Positions 40,620 through 51,601 of a stretch of DNA of 64,000 nt are shown here, one piece after another (position 1 is the stretch's first letter; each line of letters opens with the position of its first letter). The stretch lies in NCBI GenBank assembly GCA_020638675.1, contig JACKID010000001.1, forward strand, positions 1,116,001-1,180,000, in the 5' to 3' direction. Source of the stretch: Planctomycetota bacterium (lineage in GTDB: Bacteria; Planctomycetota; UBA8742; UBA2392). Under the pieces are notes generated by a model. It saw nothing but the letters and a program-made list of their open reading frames with translations, did not search any database and was not told the origin of the DNA. The position numbers and the translations under genes were made by a program.

Positions 40620-41213
40620 ATGGGTTACCCCGTTCCATACGTGATTGAGAAGACCAGCCGCGGCGAACGCAGCTACGACATTTACTCGCGCCTGCTGGAA
40701 GACCGCATCGTTTTCATCCAGGGCACGGTCCATGAGATGATGTCCAACGCGGTCGTCGCGCAGCTGCTGTTCCTCCAGAAGGAAGCCAAGAACCAGGACA
40801 TCCAGATGTTCATCAACAGCCCGGGCGGCGACGTGAACGCCGGGCTGGCGATCTACGACACCATGAAGTACGTGTCGTGCGACATCAGCACGGTCTGCAT
40901 CGGCCAGGCTGCCAGTATGGGCGCGGTCCTGTTGTCCGCCGGCACCAAAGGCAAGCGCCACGCGCTCCCGAGCGCGCGCGTGATGATTCACCAGCCCTGG
41001 GGCGGCGCGGGCGGCACGGCCGGCGACATCAGCATCCAGACCAAGGAAATCCTGCGTCTTAAGAAGTACCTGAACCAGATCCTCGCGGATGCATCGGGCA
41101 AGAAGCTGAGCGCGGTCGAGAAAGACACGGACAAGGACTTCTTCATGTCCGCGGCTGAGGCCAAGGAATACGGGCTGATCGACGACGTGATTGAGCACGC
41201 CCCCGGCAAATAG
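40620..41213 (+). CDS. clpP: ATP-dependent Clp protease proteolytic subunit
   Basis: A 197-residue ClpP. Serine of the triad in GQAASMGAVLL (S99), histidine in MIHQPWGG (H124), aspartate in VEKDTDKD (about D169); NSPGGDVNAGLAIYDTM is the oligomer/active-site strand. The length is normal and no propeptide is obvious. The start follows GGAG at 40610. It forms the barrel that ClpX, two genes on, feeds with substrates. Confidence 0.96.
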   Translation: MGYPVPYVIEKTSRGERSYDIYSRLLEDRIVFIQGTVHEMMSNAVVAQLLFLQKEAKNQDIQMFINSPGGDVNAGLAIYDTMKYVSCDISTVCIGQAASMGAVLLSAGTKGKRHALPSARVMIHQPWGGAGGTAGDISIQTKEILRLKKYLNQILADASGKKLSAVEKDTDKDFFMSAAEAKEYGLIDDVIEHAPGK

Positions 41214-41218
41214 CCGGC

Positions 41219-42496
41219 ATGCAAGGCAACGACTACTACCTGTTTCGCCACGCGATAATGCGGGATGCAGCGTACCTGCTGCATCCCGTGACGTTGCGTG
41301 GGACGCTCCACCGTATCGCGCTGGAGTTGCTGGAGTCGCACTTCGACATGGATCTGCCGGAGGCCGGTCCGAATCTTGCGACCAGTCCGCTTCCTGTGGA
41401 CGCGATCATGGCCGAGCTTGCCCGCCACGCGCGCTTTGCACAGGACGAGCCGTACGCCAACCTTGAGTTGCTGCGCCGCCGGGAAGCGCAGTTCCTGGCG
41501 CGCGCCGGCAACCACGCCGAGGCGAACTATGACCACGAGGAGTCGCTCGCCGTCTGGCGGCGGCTTTCCGAGATCATCGGGGGAAAGCAGCGGTTCTGGG
41601 CGTTGTATCGACTGTCGCAAGCCTGTCGTGCTCTCGGTCGCGCGGACGAGGCCCAGCAAGTCGCGGAGACCGCACAGGATCTGGCACGCGCGGAGTGCGG
41701 TGTGGAGGAAATCGTCGTCGGGCTTGGCCAGCTGGGGCTCATCCACTGGGGCAGGGGCGACCACAAGCGGGCCCGCAGTCTGCTGGAGCAGGCGGTCGAG
41801 TTCTTCGGGCAGGGCACCAGCAAGCGGATAGAGGCCAACACCATCGGCATGCTCGGCATGGTGCATGAGCAGTCGGGTGAAATCGACGAAGCCCGCAGAC
41901 TCTATCTGCGCGCGATAGAGCTGCTGCGTGAGGTCGGCGATCGCGAGAACGAGGGTGTGTTTCTTCAGAATCTCGGCGGGCTCGAAATCGAGTTCGCAGA
42001 TGCGGCAGAGGGGGAACGCCTACTCTACGAAGCTATCGCCGTGTACCAGGAGATCGGCGACCACACCAACCACGGAATTGCGCTGAACAATCTGGCGCTC
42101 CACGAGTCGTCACGCGGAGAACTCGCGCGCGCCGTGGAGTTCGCCGATCAGGCCATGCGCATGCACAAGAAGGCGGGCAACCGGCGCAGCCTGGGATTGG
42201 CGTTTGCAAACCGCTCCCATGCGCGGCGCAAGGCCGGTGACCTCGACGGTGCCGCGGCCGATCTTCGAGAAGCGCTGGCGATTCACCGCGAAGTGGGCAA
42301 CGCCGTCAGCGAGGGCAAGGCACTGTGCGACATGATGCTGGTGGAGCTGGCGAGGGGAAACGTCGACCTGGCCCGCGAGTTCTGGAGTCGCGGCGTGGGG
42401 CAACTGCGCCGCGTACTGGGACCCAACGGCGGAGACTCAGAGGTTGCGGAGATGCGTGAAGCATGCACACAGGCGGGCTTTGAGCCCTTTGAATAG
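41219..42496 (+). CDS. TPR-repeat protein between clpP and clpX
   Basis: A 425-residue protein. The first 60 residues (YYLFRHAIMRDAAYLLHP, LHRIALELLE) resemble the segment that follows the NTPase module in large kinase- or cyclase-AAA-TPR proteins, but no NTPase precedes it here. From about residue 95 onward, at least seven TPR-like helix pairs follow (e.g. WALYRLSQACRALGRADEA, ANTIGMLGMVHEQSGEIDEA). It may be a truncated multidomain regulator or an adaptor. It starts six bases after clpP and lies inside the clp unit, which hints at a role as a substrate adaptor; that is inference. Confidence 0.7.
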   Translation: MQGNDYYLFRHAIMRDAAYLLHPVTLRGTLHRIALELLESHFDMDLPEAGPNLATSPLPVDAIMAELARHARFAQDEPYANLELLRRREAQFLARAGNHAEANYDHEESLAVWRRLSEIIGGKQRFWALYRLSQACRALGRADEAQQVAETAQDLARAECGVEEIVVGLGQLGLIHWGRGDHKRARSLLEQAVEFFGQGTSKRIEANTIGMLGMVHEQSGEIDEARRLYLRAIELLREVGDRENEGVFLQNLGGLEIEFADAAEGERLLYEAIAVYQEIGDHTNHGIALNNLALHESSRGELARAVEFADQAMRMHKKAGNRRSLGLAFANRSHARRKAGDLDGAAADLREALAIHREVGNAVSEGKALCDMMLVELARGNVDLAREFWSRGVGQLRRVLGPNGGDSEVAEMREACTQAGFEPFE

Positions 42497-42589
42497 CGGG
42501 TCAGGTTTGTTCCAGCCAGAGCGCCCAAAGGGCCGATAATCCCGAAAGACCCGCAACCGGTGGGGGGCTGGTCCGTTTGTCGCAGGGTT

Positions 42590-42598
42590 TGTTAGCAT
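42590..42598 (+). promoter_or_regulatory. Candidate extended -10 element upstream of clpX
   Basis: TGTTAGCAT (TG-N-TAGCAT) lies 42 bases before the clpX ATG. No good -35 is present. It could give clpX its own transcript in addition to read-through from clpP. Confidence 0.3.
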
Positions 42599-42640
42599 GG
42601 GGGCGGCAAGAAAGCCCGTATTCAAGACGCAGGAGCAGGC

Positions 42641-43971
<1,331 letters not shown>

Positions 43972-43975
<4 letters not shown>

Positions 43976-45771
43976 CTGCCGCTCTCGGGCGTTTTCAGCC
44001 CGCGCCGGACCAGCTCGGCGTCATATTCATCAAGGAACGATGTGCCGTTTTCGCGCGCCTTGCGTATGGCGATGCGCGTGGCTTCCACGTTCTGCATCTG
44101 CCGCGACCCCGCCTCGCGCGCGGCCGCGGAGTCCGCGTCTCCCCGACGCTTCTCTGCCAGGGCGGCCAGTTGATCCAGCCCTTCCGGGTACTCGCCGGAC
44201 AGCCCCTCGACCACGCCTTCGTACCAGTAGGCGACGGCCTCGTACTCCTCGCTCAGGTCGGCCATGGCGCGGCTGCGCTCGATGGTCTGCGTGCGCAGTT
44301 GGTCAAGTTTCTCGTCACTGGCGTTGGACACGCGGGCGCGGTCGAATTTCGTAAGGCTGTAAGTGGCCAGCCCGGTCACGACGTCTTCGCGCACCGGCTG
44401 AATCAGCAGCAACGCGGCCCCCAGCGTTACGGCGACGCCCAGCGCCAGTCCGCGCACAAGCTCAAGCGTGAACATCCGCTTCACCTCGGGGTGCGCACGC
44501 GTCATGACGATTTCGCGAATTCGGCGATCCAGCGAAAAGTGCCGCCAGCCGGACTTGCGCATGGCCGCAGGGTTGTCCATTCCCAGCTTCACGAATACCT
44601 GCGAGATCAGCTCGGGGCTCGTGGTGTCGGCCGCGAAGGCGTCGGCCTGGCGCTCGAACCGGCGGCTCACGTAGCCGAAGACGTGGTAGCCGTACAGAAG
44701 CAGCAGCGCGGTGGCGATCAGCTCGCCGTTTGTGCCGGCGACAAACATCGACATCCCGTGCGCGAGCCCCAGCAGGACGACGGTAAATGAAAGGATGAAC
44801 GCCAGCAGCCACCAGAGGTGCCGGTGCTTCACGTGTCCCATTTCGTGGGCGAACACGGCAAGGATCTCATCCTCGCTCATGCGGCGCAGCAGCGAGTCGG
44901 TGATGAATACATAGCGGAACGGCGTAACCAGCCCGATCACGAACGCCGTGGCAAACATGCGTGAGCCGGTGCGCCAGACCAGAATCTGATTTACGCGCAG
45001 GTTGTTGTCGCGTGCGTAGGCTTCGAGACGCCGCCGCAGCCGCCCCTCCGGCAGCGGTCCGCCGGGCAGGATCATGCGGATCGCAAACGGGATGAAGAAC
45101 GAGACGCCGATGACCATCCCCATCTGCAGCGCGATGTCCAGAAACAGGAACGAGTGGCGCAGGTCGTCCAGCCCCGGCACGTACCTTGTGACCGCCCAGA
45201 AGACCCCATAGATCAACGCGATCGGCAGGATCGTCATCCCGTTGGCGCGGGCCTGGAAACCAAGGAACCGCAACGGCCGCCAGTCCGCGCCGCGAATCCG
45301 GCGCTCGATGCGATACTGGCCCCACCAGCTCGCCGCCAGCATCAGGAAGTAGGGCGCCAGTACCGGCAACACATCCAGGTATTCGGGCACACGCAGCACG
45401 TCGGTCACGAAGTCGGCCCAGCCGAACAGCCAGGCGATAGCGATGAACTGGCCCAGAATCAGGGCGTCCACGCCATGCCGGAACAGGGGCACCCGTCGCA
45501 GCAGCAATTCGCGCTCGGCCGCCAGCTTGCGGCGCAGGTCGGACAAATCCAGCTCGGGCTCGGTTTCGCCCTTGATCTGGAGGAGCTTCAGGCGGTACTG
45601 CGTCAGCTCGAAGCGATCGATCAACTGCGACGCAATGCCGTGGGATGCCGCGAATGCAACCAACGCGCCGGCGCCGACGGCGACCAGGCTTTCCCAGCCG
45701 ACCAGCACTCCGCTGTCTCGCGAAAGCGAGGCAATCATCAGCGCAATCAGGATGCCCAGTATGTTGAACAC
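43972..45771 (-). CDS. Membrane M48-family zinc metalloprotease
   Basis: A 599-residue membrane protease of the M48 (Ste24/HtpX) clan. The zinc motif HEMGH is in VFAHEMGHVKHRHLWW, and a downstream glutamate in RFERQADAFA serves as third ligand. Around seven membrane helices are visible, including VFNILGILIALMIAS at the start and FVIGLVTPF. The C-terminal 120 residues are a soluble charged domain. GTG 45771 is chosen because AAGGAG lies four bases upstream. Likely role: membrane protein quality control, in keeping with the clp genes opposite. Confidence 0.85.
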
Positions 45772-45887
45772 GTCACTCCTTGCCGCTACCCATTGTAACG
45801 TCGGCTGAGGGCCGCCGCTTCCCACAGCCCATTGCGGTTGCCCGTTCACTGCCTTGGGGTTATTTTCCTCGGCCTTGCGGAGGTTTC

Positions 45888-47084
45888 ATGGCGCTCAAGC
45901 GCGTGAAGGAACAAACGTACTCGGCCGGCGACCCGATGGGGCTCGGCGGGATGGGCGATTTCGGCGTGTATGCCGAGGCCACCGACAAATCAGCGGAGCA
46001 TCGCATGAAGGACTTGAAGGTCGCAGTCATCCCGGGCGACGGCATCGGCCCCGAGATCACGGACGCGGCCGTGGCCGTGATGCAGGCGGCGGCAAAGAAG
46101 TTTGAGCTGGGGCTCTCGTTCGACAGCGCCCCCGCTGCGGCTGCCGCCGTGGACCAGGGTTTGCCCCCGTTGCCCGACCACACGCTGAAGCTGTGCCAGG
46201 AATCGGACGCGATTCTCTGCGGCCCGTTCGGCGACCCCCGCTGGGACAACGCACCCCCGGCCGAGCGTCCGGAGCGCGCCAAGCTGACGCTGCGCAAGAC
46301 GTTCGACCTCTACGCCAACCTGCGCCCCGTGAAGCCGGTGCCGGCGTTGATTGAATCCAGCCCGCTGAAGCGTGAACTGATTGACGGCACTGACATCCTG
46401 ATCGTGCGGGAACTGACCGGCGGGCTCTACTTCAGCGAGCCGCGCGGCTACTTCGAAGACGAGAAGGGCCGCTACGGCGTGAACACCATGAATTACCACG
46501 CCTGGGAAGTGGAGCGTATCGGCAAGGTCGCCTTCGAGGCGGCACAGCTGCGGCGCAAGCGCGTGCACAGCGCCGACAAGGCCAACGCCCTTGAGGTGAT
46601 GCAGCTCTGGCGCGAGACCATCCAGACTCTCCACGACGCGCACTACAAGGACATCCAGCTCAAGCACATCTTCATCGACAACTGCTGCATGCAGCTCGTC
46701 AGCTCACCCAAGGATTTTGACGTCGTTGTGGCGGGCAATATGTTCGGCGACATCCTGAGCGACATCGGCGCCCAGCTGACCGGCAGCCTGGGAATGCTTC
46801 CCAGCGCGAGCCTCGGCCAGGGCGTGCCGTTGTTCGAGCCCGTGCACGGCAGCGCGCCGGACATTACCGGCACCGGCAAGGCCAACCCGCTCGCCATGAT
46901 CCTTACCGTTGGCATGCTCTTTACCCATGCCGCGAAACGCCCGGACATCGGCGAGGCCATCGACAACGCCGTAGCCAAGGCGCTTGAGGAAGGCTATCGC
47001 ACGGCCGACATCAACCGCGGCAACGGCTTCAAGCTGGTGAACTGCAAGGAAATGGGCGAGGCCGTGTTGAAGCACCTGCAGTGA
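45888..47084 (+). CDS. leuB: 3-isopropylmalate dehydrogenase with N-terminal extension
   Basis: The enzyme oxidises 3-isopropylmalate in leucine synthesis. The core begins MKDLKVAVIPGDGIGPEI; PFGDPRWDN, RPVKPVPA, RELTGGLYFSEPRG and VHGSAPDITGTGKANP are diagnostic, giving 359 residues from ATG 46005. The frame continues upstream with GC-rich third positions to ATG 45888, which has GGAGG four bases before it, adding 39 residues (MALKRVKEQTYSAGDPMGLG...). I annotate the longer form; ATG 46005 also has GGAG six bases upstream, so both may be used. No other leu genes are near. Confidence 0.88.
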   Translation: MALKRVKEQTYSAGDPMGLGGMGDFGVYAEATDKSAEHRMKDLKVAVIPGDGIGPEITDAAVAVMQAAAKKFELGLSFDSAPAAAAAVDQGLPPLPDHTLKLCQESDAILCGPFGDPRWDNAPPAERPERAKLTLRKTFDLYANLRPVKPVPALIESSPLKRELIDGTDILIVRELTGGLYFSEPRGYFEDEKGRYGVNTMNYHAWEVERIGKVAFEAAQLRRKRVHSADKANALEVMQLWRETIQTLHDAHYKDIQLKHIFIDNCCMQLVSSPKDFDVVVAGNMFGDILSDIGAQLTGSLGMLPSASLGQGVPLFEPVHGSAPDITGTGKANPLAMILTVGMLFTHAAKRPDIGEAIDNAVAKALEEGYRTADINRGNGFKLVNCKEMGEAVLKHLQ

Positions 47085-47137
47085 TCGGTGCGCGCCCTCC
47101 ATTGATATTGGGTGGCGAACATTGATCATTGGAACCC

Positions 47138-48160
47138 ATGCCCGATCTATCCGCCATCATCCTCGCCGGCGGCGCGTCTTCGCGCTTCTGGCCGCTATCG
47201 GGCGATGCGCATCCGAAGTATCTGCTGAAGCCGGACGGTGATGCGACTCTGATTGAATCCGCGTGGCGTAGAGCTGCACTGTGCACCGACCCCGCGCGGA
47301 TTCTGGTCGTGACCTCGGGCGCCCAGGCCCACCTGGTACGCGAAGCGCTGCCGCAGTTGGAGGCTGCCAACCTCTGCGTTGAGCCCGCGCGTCGCGACAC
47401 GGCTGCCGCAATCGCACTCGGGTGCAAGCGCGTGCACGCACGAGACGCGGATGCCGACGTGCTTGTCCTTCCGGCCGACACGTTGCTGGATCCCGCGAAT
47501 GCGCTTCAGCAGGGTGTCGAGTTGGCGCGGCGGCAGGAAGGCTATCGCGATGCCATTCACGTGTTTGGGGTCAACCCGGCCCGCGCTGAGGGCGGCTTCG
47601 GCTACATCGAGCCTGGCAAACCCGTGGCCGCGGGCGTCATGCAGGTGAAGGCATTCAAGGAGAAGCCGGGGCCGGAGCAGGCGAGCGAGTTCGCGGCGCG
47701 CGGCTATCTGTGGAACATCGGCAGCTTCCTGTTTTCGCTCGAGACCTTTGATCGCGAGATGCGTCGCCACCTGCCACAGCACAGCACGCGCCTGCGCGCA
47801 GCTGAGCCCGCGGAATTGACCGAGCGCGACTATGCCGAGCTCGATTCCATCAGCATCGACTTCGGCTTGATTGAGAAGGTGGAAAATCTGCGCGCGGTGA
47901 AGCTGGATGCGGGCTTCGACGACATCGGCACATGGGACGCGCTGATCGCCAGGCTGGAGAAAGCCGGGCGATCGCCCGAGCAGGCGATCAGCATCGGCGG
48001 CAAGGGCAACTACGCAGCAGGCGAGGCAACCAGCGTGGCCGTGGTGGGGGAGTCGAACCTGCTCGTGGTTGTCAGCGGCGGCAAAGTGCTGGTCCTGAAG
48101 CGCGGGCACGGGCAGGACGTGAAGACGGCCGCGCGCAAAGCCGGGGACAGCCATGGCTGA
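47138..48160 (+). CDS. manC: Mannose-1-phosphate guanylyltransferase
   Basis: A 340-residue nucleotidyltransferase. IILAGGASSRFWPLSG is the GTP/Mg-binding loop; HPKYLLKP, LVLPADTLL and FKEKPGPE-type sequence follow; IDFGLIEKVEN and FDDIGTWDAL place it with GDP-mannose pyrophosphorylases rather than glucose-1-phosphate enzymes. It lacks the fused isomerase domain of long ManC. It makes GDP-mannose for glycans. The start is ATG 47138; TTG 47129 is in frame. The end overlaps ruvX by eight bases. Confidence 0.88.
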   Translation: MPDLSAIILAGGASSRFWPLSGDAHPKYLLKPDGDATLIESAWRRAALCTDPARILVVTSGAQAHLVREALPQLEAANLCVEPARRDTAAAIALGCKRVHARDADADVLVLPADTLLDPANALQQGVELARRQEGYRDAIHVFGVNPARAEGGFGYIEPGKPVAAGVMQVKAFKEKPGPEQASEFAARGYLWNIGSFLFSLETFDREMRRHLPQHSTRLRAAEPAELTERDYAELDSISIDFGLIEKVENLRAVKLDAGFDDIGTWDALIARLEKAGRSPEQAISIGGKGNYAAGEATSVAVVGESNLLVVVSGGKVLVLKRGHGQDVKTAARKAGDSHG

Positions 48161-48626
48161 GGCACGGGGCCGCTGGCTTGGTGTTGATTTCGGCAGCAAG
48201 TACGTCGGGCTGGCCGTGGGCGACGACTCGGTCAGCATCGTGATGCCGCTGAAAACCATTGATGCCCAGCCGGATCAGTCGCTTCTCGATGAGTTAAAGA
48301 ACCTCGCCGTCGAAGAGGGCATCGTCGGCTTTGTGGTCGGCGTCCCGATCAACATGGACGGCTCGGAGGGCAAGTCGTCCAGGCTCTGCCGCGAATTCGG
48401 AACCCGGCTTGCCGCACACACCGCAAAGCCCGTCGAATACTCGGACGAGCGCCTCAGCAGCTGGGAGGCAGAGGGCATGCTCATCGAAGGGGGCATGAAG
48501 CCCTCCGAGCGCAAACAGCGCGTCCACGCGGTCGCCGCCAAGCTGATCCTTGAGGCATTTTTCACGGCCCGCAAAGCCGCAGATGAAGCGGGTTCCGGGG
48601 GGTCTCGGGAACAATCCGATGAATAA
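48153..48626 (+). CDS. ruvX: Holliday junction resolvase-like / pre-16S rRNA nuclease RuvX (YqgF)
   Basis: A 157-residue RNase H-fold protein: LGVDFGSKYVGLAVGDD at the N-terminus, VGFVVGVPINMDGSEG in the middle, and YSDERLSSWEAEGML near the C-terminus match YqgF. Family members mature 16S rRNA 5' ends and are classed as Holliday junction resolvases. The start overlaps manC, so it is coupled to it. topA follows from its own promoter. Confidence 0.9.
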   Translation: MAEARGRWLGVDFGSKYVGLAVGDDSVSIVMPLKTIDAQPDQSLLDELKNLAVEEGIVGFVVGVPINMDGSEGKSSRLCREFGTRLAAHTAKPVEYSDERLSSWEAEGMLIEGGMKPSERKQRVHAVAAKLILEAFFTARKAADEAGSGGSREQSDE

Positions 48627-48632
48627 GCCCGT

Positions 48633-48662
48633 TTGACAGTTCCTTAAAACCCTGCTTATCAT
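48633..48662 (+). promoter_or_regulatory. topA promoter (near-consensus sigma-70)
   Basis: TTGACA (48633-48638), 18 bases, TATCAT (48657-48662). The ATG at 48672 starts nine bases after the -10, so the transcript would have almost no leader and no ribosome-binding site is seen. Confidence 0.65.
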
Positions 48663-48671
48663 CCCCCGCCC

Positions 48672-51377
48672 ATGAACGAGCCCGAGAACAATAAGGAAGA
48701 AACCGCGCCGGAAACTCCGGCGGCGGATGCGGATTCTGCGGGCTCAAAGCCAAAGAAGGCGCCCGCGAAGAAGAAGCCTGCCGCAAAGAAGGCTGGCGCG
48801 AAAAAGGCTGGCGTAGAGAAGCCCGCGGCGAAGAAGAAGACCGCCAAAAAGAAATCGAAGAAGAAGGCCGCAAAGGGCAAGGGCGCCCGCCGCGGCAAGC
48901 CGCTGGTCATTGTGGAGTCGCCGGCCAAGGCCAAGACGATCAACCGCTATCTCGGTGACGGCTACATCGTGAAGGCCAGCGTCGGTCACGTCCGCGACCT
49001 GCCGAAGTCAAAGCTTGGCATCGATGTTGAGCACGACTTCGAGCCGCAATACCTGACCATCCGCGGCAAGAAGGACATCATCAAGGAACTCAAGACGGCC
49101 GCCGCGAAGGCCAAGACGGTCTATCTCGCGCCTGACCCTGACCGCGAGGGCGAAGCCATTGCGTGGCATTTGAAGGAAGCGCTCGGGCTCGAAGACGATC
49201 GCGCCAAGCGTGTCACGTTCAACGAAATCACCAAGAAGGCGATCCAGCACGCGTTTGATCACCCGCGCGAGATCGCCACGAACCTGGTGAACGCCCAGCA
49301 GGCTCGCCGCATGCTGGACCGTCTCGTGGGCTACAAGCTCAGCCCGCTGTTGTGGAAGAAGGTGTTCCGCGGTCTCAGCGCCGGGCGCGTGCAGTCGGTC
49401 GCGCTGCGCGTGGTCGTTGAGCGCGAGCGCGAAATCATGGCCTTCAAGCCGGAAGAGTACTGGACCGTCGCGGCGTTCCTGGGCAAGCAGCAGCTTGACG
49501 AAGCCGGCAAGGAGGCACTGGCGAAGTTCCTGGCCGCCTACCACGGCGTGACGCGCGAGGAAGAGGCCGCGGACAACAAGCCGGAGTCGGAGAACGACGA
49601 AGACACCGACGACGCGGCCGAGCAGACCGACAAGACGCCGACGGAAAAGCCACGGCTGCCGGACGGCGTGTTCCACGCAGACCTGAAGCAGTACAAGGGC
49701 GAAAAGCTGCAGCTCGGCAGCCAGGCCGACGTGGATGCGATGCTGGCTGACATCAGCGGCAAACCGTTCACGGTCAGCAAGATCGAGAAGAAAGAGCGCC
49801 GCGACCGCCCGAAGCCGCCCTTCATCACCAGCACCCTGCAGCAGGCCGCCAGCACGCGCCTTGGCTTCGGCGCGCGCAAGACCATGCAGATCGCCCAGAG
49901 GTTGTACGAAGGTATTGCCATCGGCGAGGACGGCCCGACCGGTCTGATTACGTACATGCGAACCGACAGCCTGCACATGTCGGACTTTGCGGTCGCCGAC
50001 GCGCGCGAGATGATCCAGCGCGAGTTCGGCGAGCGCTACCTCCCCGAGAAGGGCGTTTTCTACAAGAGCAGCAAGCGCGCCCAGGCGGCACACGAAGCGA
50101 TTCGGCCAAGCAGTGTCGCGCGCACGCCCGACAGCGTCGCGCGCTTCCTCGAGCGCGATCAGCTGCGCCTGTACACGTTGATCTGGGAGCGCTTCGTCGC
50201 CTGCCAGATGAACCCGGCAGTCTACGAAGTCACCACCATCGACATCGAGGCCGGCGACGCGCTATTCCGCACCAGTGGCAAGCGCCTGCTGTTCGACGGC
50301 CACGCGCGCATTACCGGCGTGAAGCTGGACAAGGACGAGCAGCTTATGCCCGAGCTGCACGAGGGCGAGAAGCTGATCGACCACCGCGTGCAGCCCGACC
50401 AGCACTTCACCCAGCCGCCGCCGCGCTACACGGAAGCCAGCCTGGTCAAGACGCTTGAAAAGGAAGGCATCGGGCGTCCCAGCACGTACGCCAGCATCAT
50501 CGGCACGATCCAGGACCGTTTCTACGTGCGCGGTGACAAGCGCCGCCTGTTCGCGACCGAGCTTGGCATGCTGGTCAACGACATGCTGGTCGGCAACTTC
50601 CAGCGCATCATGCAGACCGACTTCACCAGCAAGATGGAGGCGCAGCTCGACAAGATCGAAGACGGCGAGCTGGACTGGGTCGAGGTGTTGCGCAACTTCT
50701 ATGCGATCTTCGCTGAGGAGCTTGCCGAGGCTGAAGTCAACATCGAGAAGGTGAAGGGCAAGCCCGCCCTCGACGAGAATGGCGAGTTGATGCCCTGCCC
50801 GGTTTGCGGCAGCGAGATGATCGAGCGCTGGAGCCGCTTCGGCAAGTTCTACGGCTGCACCAAGTTCCCGGACTGCAAGGGAACGGTGCCGTTGAACCGC
50901 GACGGCAAGATCCTGCGGGTTAAGAAGGAAGACCTCGAGTGCCCGGAGTGCGGCAAAGAGCTGGTCGTGCGCATGAGCCGCCGCGGTCCGTTCCTGGGCT
51001 GCAGCACCTTCCCGGCCTGCCGCGGCACGCGCTCGCTCGAGAGTGAAAAGTCGCTGCGCCAGCTGAAGACCGAAGCCGAGTTCGCGGGGCTGACCTGCGA
51101 CCAGTGCGGCAAGCCCATGAACGTGAAGTTCTTCCGTGGACGACCGTTCATCGGCTGCAGCGGCTATCCGGAGTGCAAGAACACCTACAACCCGACCAAG
51201 GCTCGCGAGGCGATTGAAGAAGGCACGCTCAAGCGCGACGAGGCCCGGGTCAAGGAAGCGGAAGAAAAGTACGAACGCATCAAGGCCGAGCGCGAGGAAG
51301 AAGAGAAGGCCGACAAGGAACGGGCCGAGGGCGCCGGCGAATCCAGCGACGAACCCAGCGAAGAGTTCGCCAAGTAG
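48672..51377 (+). CDS. topA: DNA topoisomerase I
   Basis: A 901-residue type IA topoisomerase. Residues 30-75 are a Lys/Ala-rich tail (KKPAAKKAGAKKAG) before the Toprim domain (LVIVESPAKAKTI, PDPDREGEAIAWH). The catalytic tyrosine is in LITYMRTDS (Y428). Three C-terminal zinc ribbons are present: CPVC/CTKFPDC, CPEC/CSTFPAC and CDQC/CSGYPEC. It relaxes negative supercoils and balances gyrase. The N-terminal histone-like tail is an unusual addition; it may aid DNA binding. A terminator lies 14 bases after the stop. Confidence 0.95.
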   Translation: MNEPENNKEETAPETPAADADSAGSKPKKAPAKKKPAAKKAGAKKAGVEKPAAKKKTAKKKSKKKAAKGKGARRGKPLVIVESPAKAKTINRYLGDGYIVKASVGHVRDLPKSKLGIDVEHDFEPQYLTIRGKKDIIKELKTAAAKAKTVYLAPDPDREGEAIAWHLKEALGLEDDRAKRVTFNEITKKAIQHAFDHPREIATNLVNAQQARRMLDRLVGYKLSPLLWKKVFRGLSAGRVQSVALRVVVEREREIMAFKPEEYWTVAAFLGKQQLDEAGKEALAKFLAAYHGVTREEEAADNKPESENDEDTDDAAEQTDKTPTEKPRLPDGVFHADLKQYKGEKLQLGSQADVDAMLADISGKPFTVSKIEKKERRDRPKPPFITSTLQQAASTRLGFGARKTMQIAQRLYEGIAIGEDGPTGLITYMRTDSLHMSDFAVADAREMIQREFGERYLPEKGVFYKSSKRAQAAHEAIRPSSVARTPDSVARFLERDQLRLYTLIWERFVACQMNPAVYEVTTIDIEAGDALFRTSGKRLLFDGHARITGVKLDKDEQLMPELHEGEKLIDHRVQPDQHFTQPPPRYTEASLVKTLEKEGIGRPSTYASIIGTIQDRFYVRGDKRRLFATELGMLVNDMLVGNFQRIMQTDFTSKMEAQLDKIEDGELDWVEVLRNFYAIFAEELAEAEVNIEKVKGKPALDENGELMPCPVCGSEMIERWSRFGKFYGCTKFPDCKGTVPLNRDGKILRVKKEDLECPECGKELVVRMSRRGPFLGCSTFPACRGTRSLESEKSLRQLKTEAEFAGLTCDQCGKPMNVKFFRGRPFIGCSGYPECKNTYNPTKAREAIEEGTLKRDEARVKEAEEKYERIKAEREEEEKADKERAEGAGESSDEPSEEFAK

Positions 51378-51390
51378 ACGAGACAAGAGA

Positions 51391-51415
51391 CCGGACCCGC
51401 CAAAAGCGGGTCCGG
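51391..51415 (+). terminator. topA terminator
   Basis: A 10-bp perfect stem (51391-51400 with 51406-51415) with loop CAAAA, followed by a T-rich stretch. Confidence 0.75.
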
Positions 51416-51459
51416 TTTGCATTTGCTCGAAACCCCGGGCGCGGAGTCTGCGTTATATA

Positions 51460-51488
51460 TTGACAGGTCAAGTCTTGACGTGTAAAGT
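51460..51488 (+). promoter_or_regulatory. Promoter with internal palindrome (operator-like) for a tiny transcription unit
   Basis: TTGACA (51460-51465), 17 bases, TAAAGT (51483-51488). The spacer contains GTCAAG-T-CTTGAC (51467-51479), a perfect 6-bp-arm palindrome well placed for a repressor or activator. Transcription would start near 51495 at the ribosome-binding site of the 24-residue frame. Confidence 0.55.
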
Positions 51489-51507
51489 TCAGGCAAGGAG
51501 CAAGGCA

Positions 51508-51582
51508 ATGGCAACGCGGACCTCGTATTCCACACTTACCGGCTCAGGCGCAAGCCTGCGCGAGTGTGTTGGTACGGGGTAA
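51508..51582 (+). CDS. 24-residue peptide in its own transcription unit
   Basis: ATG 51508 with AAGGAG seven bases upstream opens a 24-codon frame (MATRTSYSTLTGSGASLREC...), Ser/Thr/Gly-rich with one Cys, followed 19 bases later by a strong terminator. Promoter, ribosome-binding site, frame and terminator are all present within 180 bases. It might be a small protein, a leader peptide, or the unit may act as an RNA: the frame contains a CAGGC-GCAA-GCCTG hairpin. No family recognised. Confidence 0.45.
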   Translation: MATRTSYSTLTGSGASLRECVGTG

Positions 51583-51601
51583 CAGCGGCCGCAGCGCAAT
51601 C

